From DATBSK01 sp964501785 (GTDB lineage: Bacteria > Actinomycetota > Acidimicrobiia > IMCC26256 > PALSA-555), in the NCBI GenBank assembly GCA_964501785.1, contig CAZCUD010000006.1:1-64000 (forward strand): a stretch of DNA of 64,000 nucleotides, given 5' to 3'. How positions within the stretch are numbered: the first letter of the stretch is position 1; the number at the start of each line of letters is the position of its first letter. Positions 8,080 to 17,050 of this stretch are shown here, piece by piece. Both the position numbers and the translations under genes were made by a program. The notes below the pieces were generated by a model, which saw only the letters and a program-made list of their open reading frames with translations, did no database searches and was not told the origin of the DNA.

Positions 8080-8730
8080 ATGGCGCGGACGCAGGAGCAG
8101 CGCAAGCGGGAGACCCGGGCCCGGCTGCTCGAAGCCGCGGCGCGGCTGTTCGCCGAGGAGGGGATCGACGCGGTCTCGGTCGACGCCGTCGCCGATGCCG
8201 CCGGTCGCACGTCGGGCTCGATCTACGCGCACTTCGGCTCGAAGGACGCGCTCGTCACCGCGGTCCTCGACGAGTCGAAGGACCAGGTCGCGGCGGTCAT
8301 CGCGGCCGCGTTCGAGGCGTCGCCCGAGCTGCCGACCCGACTCGACGCGCTCTGGGCCAACTTCGTCGACCCGCCGGGGCCGCTCGGCGAGCGCTGGGTG
8401 CTGCTCGAGCACGAGCTCTGGGCCCACGCGATGCGCGACCCCGAGCGGCGGGCACAGCTCGCGGCTCGGTATGCGACCGCTCGCGACGAGATGGCCGTGC
8501 GCTACGAGGACGAGCGGGCCGGCGACGCGGTGACCACCGACCCACCCGTGTCGCCCCAGGACACGGCGACGCTGCTGCTCGCGCTGCTGCTCGGACTCGA
8601 GATGCAGCGCCGGCTCGACCCGGACGCCGTCAGCGACGAGCTCGCGCTCGACGGGATGCTCGCGCTCCTGGGTGCGCGCCGAGACCCCGACATCACCAAC
8701 GCCGCACCACGAGGAGGGACCGCCTCATGA
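8080..8730 (+). CDS. TetR-family transcriptional regulator
   Basis: A 216-aa TetR protein. The helix-turn-helix is at about residues 10-56 (RETRARLLEAAARLFAEEG ... TSGSIYAHFGSKDALV). The C-terminal part is a helical ligand-binding domain with VLLEHELWAHAMRDPERRAQL. The stop overlaps the P450 start (ATGA), so it is co-translated with the P450 and probably controls it and perhaps the upstream amidohydrolase unit. There is no ribosome binding site; a -10 box 7 nt before the ATG suggests a leaderless mRNA. Confidence 0.88.
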   Translation: MARTQEQRKRETRARLLEAAARLFAEEGIDAVSVDAVADAAGRTSGSIYAHFGSKDALVTAVLDESKDQVAAVIAAAFEASPELPTRLDALWANFVDPPGPLGERWVLLEHELWAHAMRDPERRAQLAARYATARDEMAVRYEDERAGDAVTTDPPVSPQDTATLLLALLLGLEMQRRLDPDAVSDELALDGMLALLGARRDPDITNAAPRGGTAS

Positions 8731-9974
8731 CCGCGACCACGTCCACGCCCGTCGATCCGCGCGACGTCGACGTCGACGTCGTGAGCCACGAGCAGTGGGC
8801 GCACGGTGTGCCGTTCGAGAAGTTCGCCTGGTTGCGCGACCACGCACCGGTCGCGCGCATGCGCGGCACCGAGGACGACATGCCCGACCACTACTGGGGT
8901 CTCACCCTGCACGAAGACGTCGTCGAGGCGGGTCGTGACTGGGAGACGTTCTCGAGCCAGCGGGGGAGCGTGCACCTCACCGACCACCAGACCGACGAGG
9001 AGCTCCAGGCCTTCCGCACGATCATCGACACCGACCCGCCCGCGCACACTCGCCTCCGCCGGGTCGTGAACCGCGGGTTCACCCCGCGTGCGGTCGGTGC
9101 GATCGAGGGTCACTACCGGATCGTGGCGGCCGGGATCATCGACGCGGCGATCGAGCAGGGGCGGGTCGACTTCGTGACCGCGATCGCCGCCGAGCTCCCC
9201 CTCGTCGCGATCGCCGAGCTGCTCGGCGTGCCCGTGGACGACCGCCACCGCATCTTCGAGTGGACGAACCGGATGGTCGGTCGCACCGACCCCGAGTACG
9301 ACATGGGCCCGGACGCCCCGAGGGAGGCCGCGACCGAGCTCTACACCTACGCCAACGCGCTCGCGGCGCAGCGGCGGGCGGAGCCGCGGGACGACATCAT
9401 CACGAAGCTGATCACCGAGGTCGACGGCGACTCGCTCGGTGAGCACGAGTTCGAGCTGTTCGTGCTCGCGCTGTCGGTGGCCGGCAACGAGACCACCCGC
9501 AACGCCATCTCGCACGGCCTGCACGCGCTCCTCGAGCACCCAGACGAGATGGCGCGCCTGCGAGCGGACACACCCGGGCTGATCGACACCGCGGTCGAGG
9601 AGATGGTCCGCTGGGCGACGCCGGTCATCCGCTTCCGGCGCACGACCCAGCACGCGATCGAGGTGCGGGGGGTGGAGATCCCCGAGGGGGAGCCCGTGGT
9701 GCTCTTCTACACGTCGGCCAACCGCGACGAGCGCGCCTTCGACGAGCCGATGCGCTTCGACATCGGTCGCGACCCGAACCCTCAGGTCGGGTTCGGCGGT
9801 GGCGGTCCCCACTTCTGCCTCGGTGCCAACCTGGCCCGACTCGAGATCAAGGTGATGTTCGAGGAGCTGCTCGCACGCACGTCGGCGATCACGGCCGGTG
9901 GACCGGCCGACCGTCTCCGCTCGAGCTTCATCAACGGCATCAAGCACCTGCCCGTCCAGCTCACGCCTGCCTGA
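8727..9974 (+). CDS. Cytochrome P450 monooxygenase
   Basis: A 415-aa soluble actinobacterial P450. The I-helix oxygen-activation motif AGNETT is at 252-257, ExxR at E292/R295, and the haem loop FGGGGPHFCLG at 356-366 with C364 as axial ligand. The AGNETT and PHFCLG forms resemble the CYP124/125/142 sterol and fatty-acid omega-hydroxylases, so hydroxylation of a terpenoid, sterol or fatty-acid side chain is plausible. It needs ferredoxin and a reductase; neither is adjacent. A GAGGAGGG site precedes the ATG, which overlaps the TetR stop. Confidence 0.92.
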   Translation: MTATTSTPVDPRDVDVDVVSHEQWAHGVPFEKFAWLRDHAPVARMRGTEDDMPDHYWGLTLHEDVVEAGRDWETFSSQRGSVHLTDHQTDEELQAFRTIIDTDPPAHTRLRRVVNRGFTPRAVGAIEGHYRIVAAGIIDAAIEQGRVDFVTAIAAELPLVAIAELLGVPVDDRHRIFEWTNRMVGRTDPEYDMGPDAPREAATELYTYANALAAQRRAEPRDDIITKLITEVDGDSLGEHEFELFVLALSVAGNETTRNAISHGLHALLEHPDEMARLRADTPGLIDTAVEEMVRWATPVIRFRRTTQHAIEVRGVEIPEGEPVVLFYTSANRDERAFDEPMRFDIGRDPNPQVGFGGGGPHFCLGANLARLEIKVMFEELLARTSAITAGGPADRLRSSFINGIKHLPVQLTPA

Positions 9975-10065
9975 GCTCCAGCCGCTCCCGGCCCTGTACC
10001 CGCTCGATCGGCCGCACGGCCGTCATGGGGAGGGATGCGCGCGGGGGTCGTGCGGCGGTACGCGG

Positions 10066-11085
10066 TCAGATCGTGATCACGACCTTCCCGCGGGCACCGT
10101 GGTCGAGGAGGTGGCGGATCGCGGCCGGGGTCTCCCCGAGGGGATAGCGACGGTCGATCGCGGCGCTGATGCGACCCGCGTCGATCAGCTCGCGCAGCGC
10201 GTCGAGGTCACCCGCGTTCTCGGAGGAGGCGAGCATCTCGAGCCGCTGCTTGACGAAGGGTGACAGCAGCATCGCCCGGACCGAGCGATCGAATCCGCCG
10301 ATCACGCGGCCGCCCGTCTCGCTGCCGACGATGACCAGCCGCCCACGCGGGGTGAGGACCCGTCGCAGGTCGCGCAGGTTGCGGTGGCCACCGGTGTCGA
10401 TGATCGCGTCGTAGCGGGCAACGCCGTTCGCGAAGTCCTCGGTCGTGTAGTCGACGACGTGATCGACGCCGATCGAGCGCATGACGTCGAGCCCGGCAGT
10501 GCTGCTCACGCCGGTGACCTCCGCGCCGAACGCCTTGGCGATCTGCGCCGCGAAGCCGCCGACACCACCGGAGGCGCCGGTCACCAGGACCCGGTCGCCG
10601 GCGTCGATCTGGGCCTTGTCGCGCACCGCCTGGAGCGCGGCCATGCCCGAGACGGGCACCGCCGCGGCCTCGTCGAACGAGAGGCTCGCCGGCTTGCGCG
10701 CCACCTGAGTGGTCGGCGCGACGACGAGCTCCGCGAAGGAGCCGCCGGCCGTGCCGTACACCTCGTCTCCGACCGCGAAGCCTTCGGCGCCGTCGCCGAC
10801 CACCTCGACGGTGCCCGCGAAGCTGCGACCGGGGTTGGGCGCCTTCGGGCGGCGGACGCCGAAGCCGGCGAATCGCACCAAGTACGGGCGTCCGGTCATG
10901 AGATGCCAGGTCCCCCGGTCGACGCTCGCGGCGTGCACTCGCACCAGCACCTCACCGGGACCGGGTTCGGGCACCGGCACCTCGTCGAGCCGCAGCACGT
11001 CGGTCGTGGGTCCGTAGCGGCCCTGGACGATGGACCGCATCGACGCCCGAGCCGTGGGCGTGGTGGGCGTGGTGGTGGCCTGCAT
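10066..11085 (-). CDS. MDR-family NAD(P)-dependent oxidoreductase (quinone reductase-like)
   Basis: A 339-aa zinc-independent medium-chain dehydrogenase/reductase. The GroES-like domain begins at about residue 15, and the NADP-binding Rossmann domain carries VLVTGASGGVGGFAAQIAKAFGA. No Zn ligand Cys cluster is present. The ATG at 11085 has GGAGG 5 nt upstream. The divergent TetR gene at 11225 and the two identical-armed operators between them indicate that the enzyme is induced by the TetR ligand, probably a reactive enone or xenobiotic. Members reduce alkenals and quinones. Confidence 0.88.
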   Translation of the reverse strand: MQATTTPTTPTARASMRSIVQGRYGPTTDVLRLDEVPVPEPGPGEVLVRVHAASVDRGTWHLMTGRPYLVRFAGFGVRRPKAPNPGRSFAGTVEVVGDGAEGFAVGDEVYGTAGGSFAELVVAPTTQVARKPASLSFDEAAAVPVSGMAALQAVRDKAQIDAGDRVLVTGASGGVGGFAAQIAKAFGAEVTGVSSTAGLDVMRSIGVDHVVDYTTEDFANGVARYDAIIDTGGHRNLRDLRRVLTPRGRLVIVGSETGGRVIGGFDRSVRAMLLSPFVKQRLEMLASSENAGDLDALRELIDAGRISAAIDRRYPLGETPAAIRHLLDHGARGKVVITI

Positions 11086-11132
11086 CTGATCCTCCGGTTC
11101 GTCCGGGCGAGCCTGCCCGGCGCACATTGCGA

Positions 11133-11169
11133 ACTTACGATGTAAGTACCGTAGACTTACGACGTAAGT
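11133..11169. promoter_or_regulatory. Twin TetR operators in divergent promoter
   Basis: There are two perfect inverted repeats: ACTTAC GAT GTAAGT (11133-11147) and ACTTAC GAC GTAAGT (11155-11169). Their centres are 22 bp apart, two turns of DNA, so two dimers would bind the same face. They sit between the MDR reductase and the TetR gene and should control both. Confidence 0.82.
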
Positions 11170-11224
11170 GCTGTCAAGCGGCTCGATGGCTCGGCAGGTC
11201 CTACCCGGGAGGAAGGAGGACGGA

Positions 11225-11911
11225 GTGGCTGGTCGCCCGACGCGTGAACGGATCCCCCTGAGTCGGGCCCGGGTGCTCGCGGCCGCCGTCGGGCTCGCCG
11301 ACGAGCAGGGCCTCTCGGCGCTCTCGATGCGGCGACTCGGGGAGGTGCTCGGCGTCGAGGCCATGTCGCTCTACAACCACGTCGCCAACAAGGAGGAGCT
11401 GCTCGACGGGATGGTCGACGCGGTCTTCGCCGAGATCGGGGTGCCCGACGAGGAGGTCGACTGGATGACGGCGATGCGCCACCGGGCGTCCTCGGTGAGA
11501 GCGGTGCTGGCCCGACATCCGTGGGCCATCGGGCTGATGGAATCGCGATCGTCACCCGGGCCGGCGACGCTCCGGCACCACGACGCCGTCCTCGGGTGCC
11601 TGCGACGCGGCGGGTTCTCGGTCGAGCAGGCCGCGCACGCGTTCGCGTTGCTCGACAGCTATCTCTACGGCTTCGCGCTCCAGGAGGCGAGCCTTCCGTT
11701 CGACTCGGGAGGCGAGAGCGCCGAGCTCGCGCAGGCGATCATCGCGGACGCGCCGCCCGACGCGTATCCGTACCTGACCGAGCTGACGCGCGAGCACGTC
11801 CTCGCGCCGGGGTACGACTTCGGTGAGGAGTTCGAGATCGGCCTCGAGCTGATCCTCGACGGGCTGGAGCGCGCCCGGGTGTCCGGCGGGCGCGGCACCG
11901 CGGCCGGGTAG
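11225..11911 (+). CDS. TetR-family regulator of the divergent reductase
   Basis: A 228-aa TetR protein with a GTG start behind GGAAGGAGGA. The helix-turn-helix is in residues 12-58 (LSRARVLAAAVGLADEQG ... AMSLYNHVANKEELLDGM). The C-terminal domain (MRHRASSVRAVLARHPWAIGL ... YLYGFALQEA) is of the tetracycline-repressor C-terminal type seen in small-molecule sensors. The twin palindromes directly upstream mark autoregulation and control of the divergent MDR reductase. Confidence 0.88.
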   Translation: MAGRPTRERIPLSRARVLAAAVGLADEQGLSALSMRRLGEVLGVEAMSLYNHVANKEELLDGMVDAVFAEIGVPDEEVDWMTAMRHRASSVRAVLARHPWAIGLMESRSSPGPATLRHHDAVLGCLRRGGFSVEQAAHAFALLDSYLYGFALQEASLPFDSGGESAELAQAIIADAPPDAYPYLTELTREHVLAPGYDFGEEFEIGLELILDGLERARVSGGRGTAAG

Positions 11912-11917
11912 ACGCGC

Positions 11918-13207
11918 TCAGCGCGTCCAGAACTCGTCCTCGTCGATCTCGGCGGCCTCGCGTGGTGGCGCCGGCTCCTGTGCCCGTGGGTCCTCGCGAC
12001 GCGGCGGTTCGGGCAGGGGCCGCGCGGGCGGGCCGGCCTCGGACGTCGGGTCCGTCGGGCGCTCGACCGCCGAGGCGGCGGCGAGCCAGGTCGTGATGGG
12101 GACGGCCGCGACGAGGCCGATGCTGCCCACCAGCGTCGACACGATCTCGATCGCCACCACCTCGCTGTTGGCGACGGTGCCGAGCGACTGCTCCGAGAGC
12201 ACGAGGAGGATGAGGAGTGGCAGCGCCGCACCGGCGTACGCGAGCGCGAGGGTGTTGACCGTCGAGGCGATGTGGTCGCGGCCGATCCGCAGCCCGCGCC
12301 GGAACAGCTCCAGGCGCGACAGCGACGGGTCGGTGGCGTGCAGCTGCCACACCGCCGACGCCTGCGTCACGGTCACGTCGTCCAGGGCGCCGAGCGCCCC
12401 GATCACCATGCCGGCGAGCACGAGGCCGGCGAGATCGATGCTCTCGTCGCCCACGCGCAGCAGGATCGCCTCTTCGCTCGCGAGCCCCGAGAAGCTCGCG
12501 AGATCGGTGAACAGCGCCGCCAGCGCGGTCGTCAGCGCGAGCGCGCCGAGCGTCCCGAGGAGCGCGACCGTGGTCATGGTCCGGAAGCCGTGGGCGAGGT
12601 ACAGCGCCACGAACGCGATCGCGCTGGAGCCGACGATGGCGACGAGCACCGGGTCGGTGCCGTGCACGAGCGCGGGCAGCACGAACACGAGGAGCAGCAC
12701 CACGCTCGCGCCGAGCCCCATCAGCGCGGTGACGCCGCGCCACCGACCGAGGAGGATCACGGCGATCGCGAAGACGAGCGCGAGGGCGAGGAGCACCGGG
12801 CGCCGTTGTCGATCGGAGAACTGGTAGCGGAATCCCGGCTCGGCGCGCGGGTCGTAGCCGAGGACGACCTTCTCGCCGTCGTCGAAGTCGGGGGTCGTCT
12901 CCGACTCGGGGAACTCGAGCTCGCGCACCTGCCCTTCGTGCGGCCCTTGGTTCAGGCGGAAGCGGACCTGCTCGCACGGGACGCCGTCGGCCTCGGTGGT
13001 GTTCGCGCAGGGGCCGCTCGTCGTGCCGAGCACCTCGGCCTCGTAGACGCGGCTGACCGTGCCGAGGCTCTGGAAGCCCGACTCGCCGCGGGGCCAGAGC
13101 GAGACGAGGCCGATGACGGTTGCGAGGGCGAGGGCGCCGGCGATGCCGGCGAGCACTCGGCTGCGCCGCCGGGACACCGTCGGCGCGATGTCGTGTGCAT
13201 GAGCCAC
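11918..13207 (-). CDS. YibE/F family membrane protein
   Basis: A 429-aa integral membrane protein of the YibE/F family. A short cytoplasmic N-terminus is followed by one helix (VLAGIAGALALATVIGLVSLW), an extracytoplasmic domain of about 100 residues (YEAEVLGTT ... FDDGEKVVLGYDP), then about seven helices and a Pro-rich cytoplasmic tail ending DEDEFWTR. The conserved segment GALGALDDVTVTQASAVWQL typifies the family. Function is not established; a transport role has been proposed for relatives. The GTG at 13207 is the likely start. The amidase gene is divergent, 98 bp away. Confidence 0.82.
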   Translation of the reverse strand: MAHAHDIAPTVSRRRSRVLAGIAGALALATVIGLVSLWPRGESGFQSLGTVSRVYEAEVLGTTSGPCANTTEADGVPCEQVRFRLNQGPHEGQVRELEFPESETTPDFDDGEKVVLGYDPRAEPGFRYQFSDRQRRPVLLALALVFAIAVILLGRWRGVTALMGLGASVVLLLVFVLPALVHGTDPVLVAIVGSSAIAFVALYLAHGFRTMTTVALLGTLGALALTTALAALFTDLASFSGLASEEAILLRVGDESIDLAGLVLAGMVIGALGALDDVTVTQASAVWQLHATDPSLSRLELFRRGLRIGRDHIASTVNTLALAYAGAALPLLILLVLSEQSLGTVANSEVVAIEIVSTLVGSIGLVAAVPITTWLAAASAVERPTDPTSEAGPPARPLPEPPRREDPRAQEPAPPREAAEIDEDEFWTR

Positions 13208-13305
13208 GCGGGCCCAGTCTGGCGGCGACCGCGCGGCAGATCGGGGACCACCGAGCCGCCTCGGCCCTTCGACGCCGTGGCCGGCTCCGGCCACACTGTC
13301 CGACC

Positions 13306-14772
13306 GTGGACGACCGGTACGACGCCCTCGATGCCACCGGCCTCGCCACCGCGATCCGCGCGGGTGAGCTCTCGGCCCGCGACGCGGTCGAAGCGGCGCT
13401 GCGACGCATCGACGAGCGCGATCCCGTCGTGAACGCGGTCACCGAGGTGCGGGCCGCGGCGGCGCTCGCGGAGGCCGACGACGCCGGCGACGGGCCCCTC
13501 GCCGGGGTCCCGTTCGTGGTGAAGGACCTCGGCGTCGACGTCGCCGGGATGCGCAGCACGGGGTGCTCGCGGCTGTTCGCCGACGTGGTCGCGGCCGCCG
13601 ACTCGACGATCGTGCAGCGCTACCGGGCGGCGGGCCTCATCGTCGTCGCCACGACGAACGCCTCGGAGCTGGGGCGCAGCCCCTCGACCGAGCCGGTCCT
13701 CAACGGCGCGACGCGCAACCCGCACGACCTGTCCCGGTCGGCCGGTGGCTCCTCGGGCGGCACCGCGGCCGCGGTCGCCGCCGGCATCGTGCCGGCCGGG
13801 CACGGCAACGACGGGGGCGGTTCGATCCGCATCCCCGCCTCCGCGTGTGGGCTCGTCGGCCTCAAGCCGTCCCGCGGTCGCACTCCGGCGCACCCGCGCC
13901 TCTACGCGCTGTCGTATCCGATGGGCGTCAACCACGCGCTCACCCGAACCGTGCGCGACTGCGCGCTGCTGCTCGACGTCGCCGCCGGGTCGGTCGCGGG
14001 TGACGCGTTCCGGATCGAGGGTCCGGAACGGCCCTACGTCGACGAGGTCGGCGCGCCGCCGGGTCGCCTGCGGATCGCGGTGAGCAGCACGCGCCCCGAC
14101 GGCCGCGGCTCCGACCAGGAGTGCGCCGCCGCGGTCGAGGCGACGGGTCGGGTGCTGGAGTCGCTCGGGCACCGGGTCGAAGCAGTCGATCCCGAGTACC
14201 CGCACGACGCGGTCGTGCACGCGATGTCCGTCGTGATGACCGCGCCGCTCGCGGCCGATGTCGACGCGCGGCTCGACGAGCTGGGGCGCGAGCTTCGCGA
14301 CGACGACCTCGAGCCGTTCACCCGCATGCTCTACGGGCTCGGCAAGTCGGTCACCGGGACCCGCTACGTCGCGGCGCTGCGAGACGTGGAGCGGGCCGGT
14401 CTCGCCATGGGAGCGTTCTTCGAGACCTACGACGTGCTCGTGACGCCCACGATGGCGGTGCCTCCGCCGCCGCTCGGCCGGCTCGACCCCACCGACGTGG
14501 ACGCGATGGTCGAGCACGCCGGCGCGTGCGCGGCGCACACGAGCCTTGCGAACGTCACCGGGCAGCCGGCGATCTCGTTGCCGCTCGCGACCTTCGCCGA
14601 CGGATTGCCGCTCGGGATCCAGCTCACGGCCGGGTCGGGGCGCGAAGACGTGCTGGTGCGGATCGCGGCCCAGCTCGAGGAGGCGCAGCCGTGGTCGACG
14701 GCGCCGGCGTGGCCCGCGGGCCGGGCGTCCGCGGTGGGGCAGGATGGTCTCGTGCCGGAGCGACGATCGTGA
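13306..14772 (+). CDS. Amidase signature family enzyme
   Basis: A 488-aa amidase. The catalytic triad is visible: K73 (in FVVKDLG), cis-Ser S149 (in AGGSSGG) and nucleophile S173 (in GGGSIRIPAS). It would hydrolyse an amide, or an ester of a carboxylate; the substrate cannot be read from sequence. GatA is less likely because no gatB or gatC is present. The GTG start at 13306 lacks a clear ribosome binding site. The stop overlaps the next GTG, coupling it to a cupin gene. Confidence 0.88.
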   Translation: MDDRYDALDATGLATAIRAGELSARDAVEAALRRIDERDPVVNAVTEVRAAAALAEADDAGDGPLAGVPFVVKDLGVDVAGMRSTGCSRLFADVVAAADSTIVQRYRAAGLIVVATTNASELGRSPSTEPVLNGATRNPHDLSRSAGGSSGGTAAAVAAGIVPAGHGNDGGGSIRIPASACGLVGLKPSRGRTPAHPRLYALSYPMGVNHALTRTVRDCALLLDVAAGSVAGDAFRIEGPERPYVDEVGAPPGRLRIAVSSTRPDGRGSDQECAAAVEATGRVLESLGHRVEAVDPEYPHDAVVHAMSVVMTAPLAADVDARLDELGRELRDDDLEPFTRMLYGLGKSVTGTRYVAALRDVERAGLAMGAFFETYDVLVTPTMAVPPPPLGRLDPTDVDAMVEHAGACAAHTSLANVTGQPAISLPLATFADGLPLGIQLTAGSGREDVLVRIAAQLEEAQPWSTAPAWPAGRASAVGQDGLVPERRS

Positions 14773-15191
14773 GCGACGAGGCCCGTCCGCTGGCGGAGCG
14801 CCACTTCTTCCTCGCCGGTGCCGGCGCGCTCCCGATCGACGTGTCGGTCGGCGAGATGTGGGCCCAGCTGATGAGCGGGCAGCCGACCGACCCGGTCGTC
14901 GCCCAGGTCGCGACCGCGGACGGGTGGCTCGTCTCGACCTACGAGATGCACGAGAGCATGTCGTCGGCGGAGATGCATCCCGACGGTGACGAGCTCCACT
15001 ACCTCGTGTCCGGCGCGCTCGATCTCGTGCTCGAGCACGACGACCGCGACGACGACGTGGTCGAGCTGCGCGCCGGCGACAGCGCGCGCGTCGAACGGGG
15101 GGTCTGGCATCGCTTCGTGGTGCGCGAGCCGGCCCTCGGGCTCGCGATCACGTTCGGGCGCGGCACCCAGCACCGTCCGCTCGCCGAGTGA
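14769..15191 (+). CDS. Cupin-domain protein
   Basis: A 140-aa single-domain cupin. The first cupin motif is around EMHPDGDELHYLVSGALDLVLE and the second around GDSARVERGVWHRFVV, supplying the His/Glu metal set. The GTG at 14769 overlaps the amidase stop, so the two proteins are translated together. The cupin could bind or process the acid or amide used by the amidase. No enzyme class can be assigned. Confidence 0.8.
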   Translation: MSDEARPLAERHFFLAGAGALPIDVSVGEMWAQLMSGQPTDPVVAQVATADGWLVSTYEMHESMSSAEMHPDGDELHYLVSGALDLVLEHDDRDDDVVELRAGDSARVERGVWHRFVVREPALGLAITFGRGTQHRPLAE

Positions 15192-15198
15192 CGACGGA

Positions 15199-15642
15199 TC
15201 AGGTGTCCTCGAGCACGTAGCGCGGCCCCGGGCCGAGGGCGGCGGCCTGGTCGTCGGGGTTGAAGAGCCGACAGTGGCGCAACGACAGGCACCCGCAGCC
15301 GATGCACCCGTCGAGTCGTTCGCGCAGGCGCTCGAGGAGCGCGATCTGCTCGTCGAGGCGCGGGCGCCAGGTGCGCGCGATGCGGGTCCAGTCCTTCTCC
15401 GTCGGGGTTCGGTGCGCGGGCAATGAGGCGAGCGCGGCCCGGATCTCGTCGAGGCTCAGGCCGACCTGCTGGGCGATGCGGATGAACGAGATCCGCCGCA
15501 GCACGTCACGGGAGTAGCGACGCTGGCCTCCATCGGTGCGCTTGGGGTGCAGCAGCCCCTCGGCCTCGTAGAAGCGGAGCGCCGAGGTCGCGACGCCGGT
15601 GCGCTCGCTCACCGCGCCGATCGTCAGGTCCGGGGTGCTCAT
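15199..15642 (-). CDS. soxR: Redox-sensitive MerR-family regulator SoxR
   Basis: A 147-aa SoxR. The N-terminal MerR helix-turn-helix (LTIGAVSERTGVATSALRFYEAEGLL) is followed by a dimer helix and the [2Fe-2S] cluster motif C113-x2-C116-x-C118-x5-C124. In the family, oxidation of the cluster by redox-cycling compounds switches target promoters on. An 18-bp SoxR-box-like palindrome lies 16 bp upstream of its ATG, in the divergent interval shared with the IscA-like gene. Confidence 0.92.
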   Translation of the reverse strand: MSTPDLTIGAVSERTGVATSALRFYEAEGLLHPKRTDGGQRRYSRDVLRRISFIRIAQQVGLSLDEIRAALASLPAHRTPTEKDWTRIARTWRPRLDEQIALLERLRERLDGCIGCGCLSLRHCRLFNPDDQAAALGPGPRYVLEDT

Positions 15643-15658
15643 GCCGCCCCAGACGATA

Positions 15659-15676
15659 CTTCAAGCGTCCTCGAGG
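15659..15676. promoter_or_regulatory. SoxR-box-like operator
   Basis: CTTCAAG CGTC CTCGAGG matches the SoxR box layout CCTCAAG-N4-CTTGAGG with one mismatch in each half. It lies 16 bp upstream of the soxR start and about 95 bp upstream of the divergent IscA-like gene, the expected place for autoregulation. Confidence 0.6.
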
Positions 15677-15770
15677 TCTGATCTGCCGCCCGGCGTCGAG
15701 GGTTCCCGGTCGGGCCGTCGGGGTAGCCCCGACGGAAGGCGGGGGACGCCGGACAGAGAGAGGGATGACC

Positions 15771-16052
15771 ATGCTGGCAGTGACCGAGCAGGCGGCGACC
15801 GTGATCCGGGCCATCGCCGACCGACCGGAGCTCCCCGACGGTGCGGGGCTGCGCATCGCGAGCGACGCCGACTCGTCGGCCGGGCTCAGCGTCGCCGCGG
15901 CCCCCGAGCCGGAGGAGGGCGACCAGGTCGTCGACGACAAGGGCGCCCGGGTCTTCGTCGCCCCGCAGATCACCTCGCTGCTCGACGACAAGGTGCTCGA
16001 CGCCCGGGTCGACGACCAGGGTGGGGCGGAGTTCCTCGTGTCGGTGCGCTAG
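15771..16052 (+). CDS. IscA/HesB-like protein without cysteines
   Basis: A 93-aa protein of the Fe-S biogenesis (HesB/IscA) fold: MLAVTEQAATVIRAIADRPELPDGAGLRI, then a FVAPQITSLLDDKVLDAR segment. It contains no cysteine at all, so it cannot hold a cluster through the canonical three Cys. Similar Cys-less members are common in actinobacteria and have no known role. An in-frame ATG at 15765 is possible, but GAGAGG is better spaced for 15771. It is divergent from soxR across a shared SoxR box. Confidence 0.72.
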   Translation: MLAVTEQAATVIRAIADRPELPDGAGLRIASDADSSAGLSVAAAPEPEEGDQVVDDKGARVFVAPQITSLLDDKVLDARVDDQGGAEFLVSVR

Positions 16053-16993
16053 CGGGCCGTCGCGAACGCGTCGGGCGCGCGCTCGACGAGCTGCACGACG
16101 ATCCCGTCGGGATCGGTGAAGAAGGTGATCCACATGTCGGGCACCTTCGTGCCGGGCAGCTCGATCAGGTTCGGTGGTGCGTTCGGCGTCCAGCCGGCCG
16201 CGACGAGCGTCGCCGTGGCGGCGCGGGTGTCGGCGACGCCGAGCGCCAGCCGATAGAGGCCGCGGTGGTTGGCCTCGCCGTAGGGCATGCCGTGCGACGG
16301 CGGTGCCGACCACTGCACGAGGAGGAGCTCGAGCTCCTCGTCCGGCAGCCGCAGGCGCCCCACCTTGGCCCGGGCGCCGGTCGCGTCGCGGAGCCCGAAC
16401 GCGGTGCCGTCCATCTCCACCTCGACCGGATCGGCCAGCAGCGACCAGCCGAGCGCCGAGTACCACTCGATCGAGCGGGCGAGGTCGGCGCAGGTGACGC
16501 GCAGGTGGGCCAGGCGGACCTCGACCGCGCCGGGCTGCTCGACCAGGTCGAAGGTCACCCCGTCGGGTCCGCGCACGATCGCGGCGCGCCCGTCCAGGGT
16601 GAGGGGCCGGTCGGAGCGGCCGACGGTGCGCGCGCCCTCCGCCTCGAGGCGTTCGACCGCGGGCGCGAGCTCCGGGACCGCGACGCCCAGCGCCTGGATG
16701 CCGACGTTCGTCGGATCGTCGTAGGGCGTGCCCACGGCCGGGGGGTCGGTCCACCCGTGGACCTCGATCGCCGGGCTCACGCGGCCGCCCCGCGGGTCGT
16801 AGACGAGGCAGACGTCGCTCTCGACCATCCGGTGGATGCCCAGCGGCGAGCCGTCGGCGCGGATCCCCTTGCTCGTGGCCCGGGCCGACAGCCCCACGCC
16901 TCGTTCCAGGATCGCGACCGTCGCGTCGGCGCTGTCCGAGCAGTAGCAGCAGTGCATCACGCGCATCGCCTGCACGAGCGGGTCGGAGCTCAC
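16049..16993 (-). CDS. Two-domain VOC (glyoxalase/dioxygenase-like) protein
   Basis: A 314-aa protein with two vicinal-oxygen-chelate modules, roughly 8-140 (MRVMHCCYCSDSADATVAIL ...) and 155-305 (VRLAHLRVTCADLARSIEWYSALGW ... FFTDPDGIVVQLVE). The C-terminal PDGIVVQLVE is the classic metal-ligand Glu segment; the first module has VRGPDGVTFDLVE. Possible roles include lyase, epimerase or extradiol-type dioxygenase. It overlaps the IscA-like gene by 4 bp, tail to tail. GTG start at 16993. Confidence 0.8.
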   Translation of the reverse strand: MSSDPLVQAMRVMHCCYCSDSADATVAILERGVGLSARATSKGIRADGSPLGIHRMVESDVCLVYDPRGGRVSPAIEVHGWTDPPAVGTPYDDPTNVGIQALGVAVPELAPAVERLEAEGARTVGRSDRPLTLDGRAAIVRGPDGVTFDLVEQPGAVEVRLAHLRVTCADLARSIEWYSALGWSLLADPVEVEMDGTAFGLRDATGARAKVGRLRLPDEELELLLVQWSAPPSHGMPYGEANHRGLYRLALGVADTRAATATLVAAGWTPNAPPNLIELPGTKVPDMWITFFTDPDGIVVQLVERAPDAFATAR

Positions 16994-17050
16994 GACGTCA
17001 CCATGCCACGGGGGACGACGTACGCTCCGCCCGAGCGAAGGGGGGTCGCC

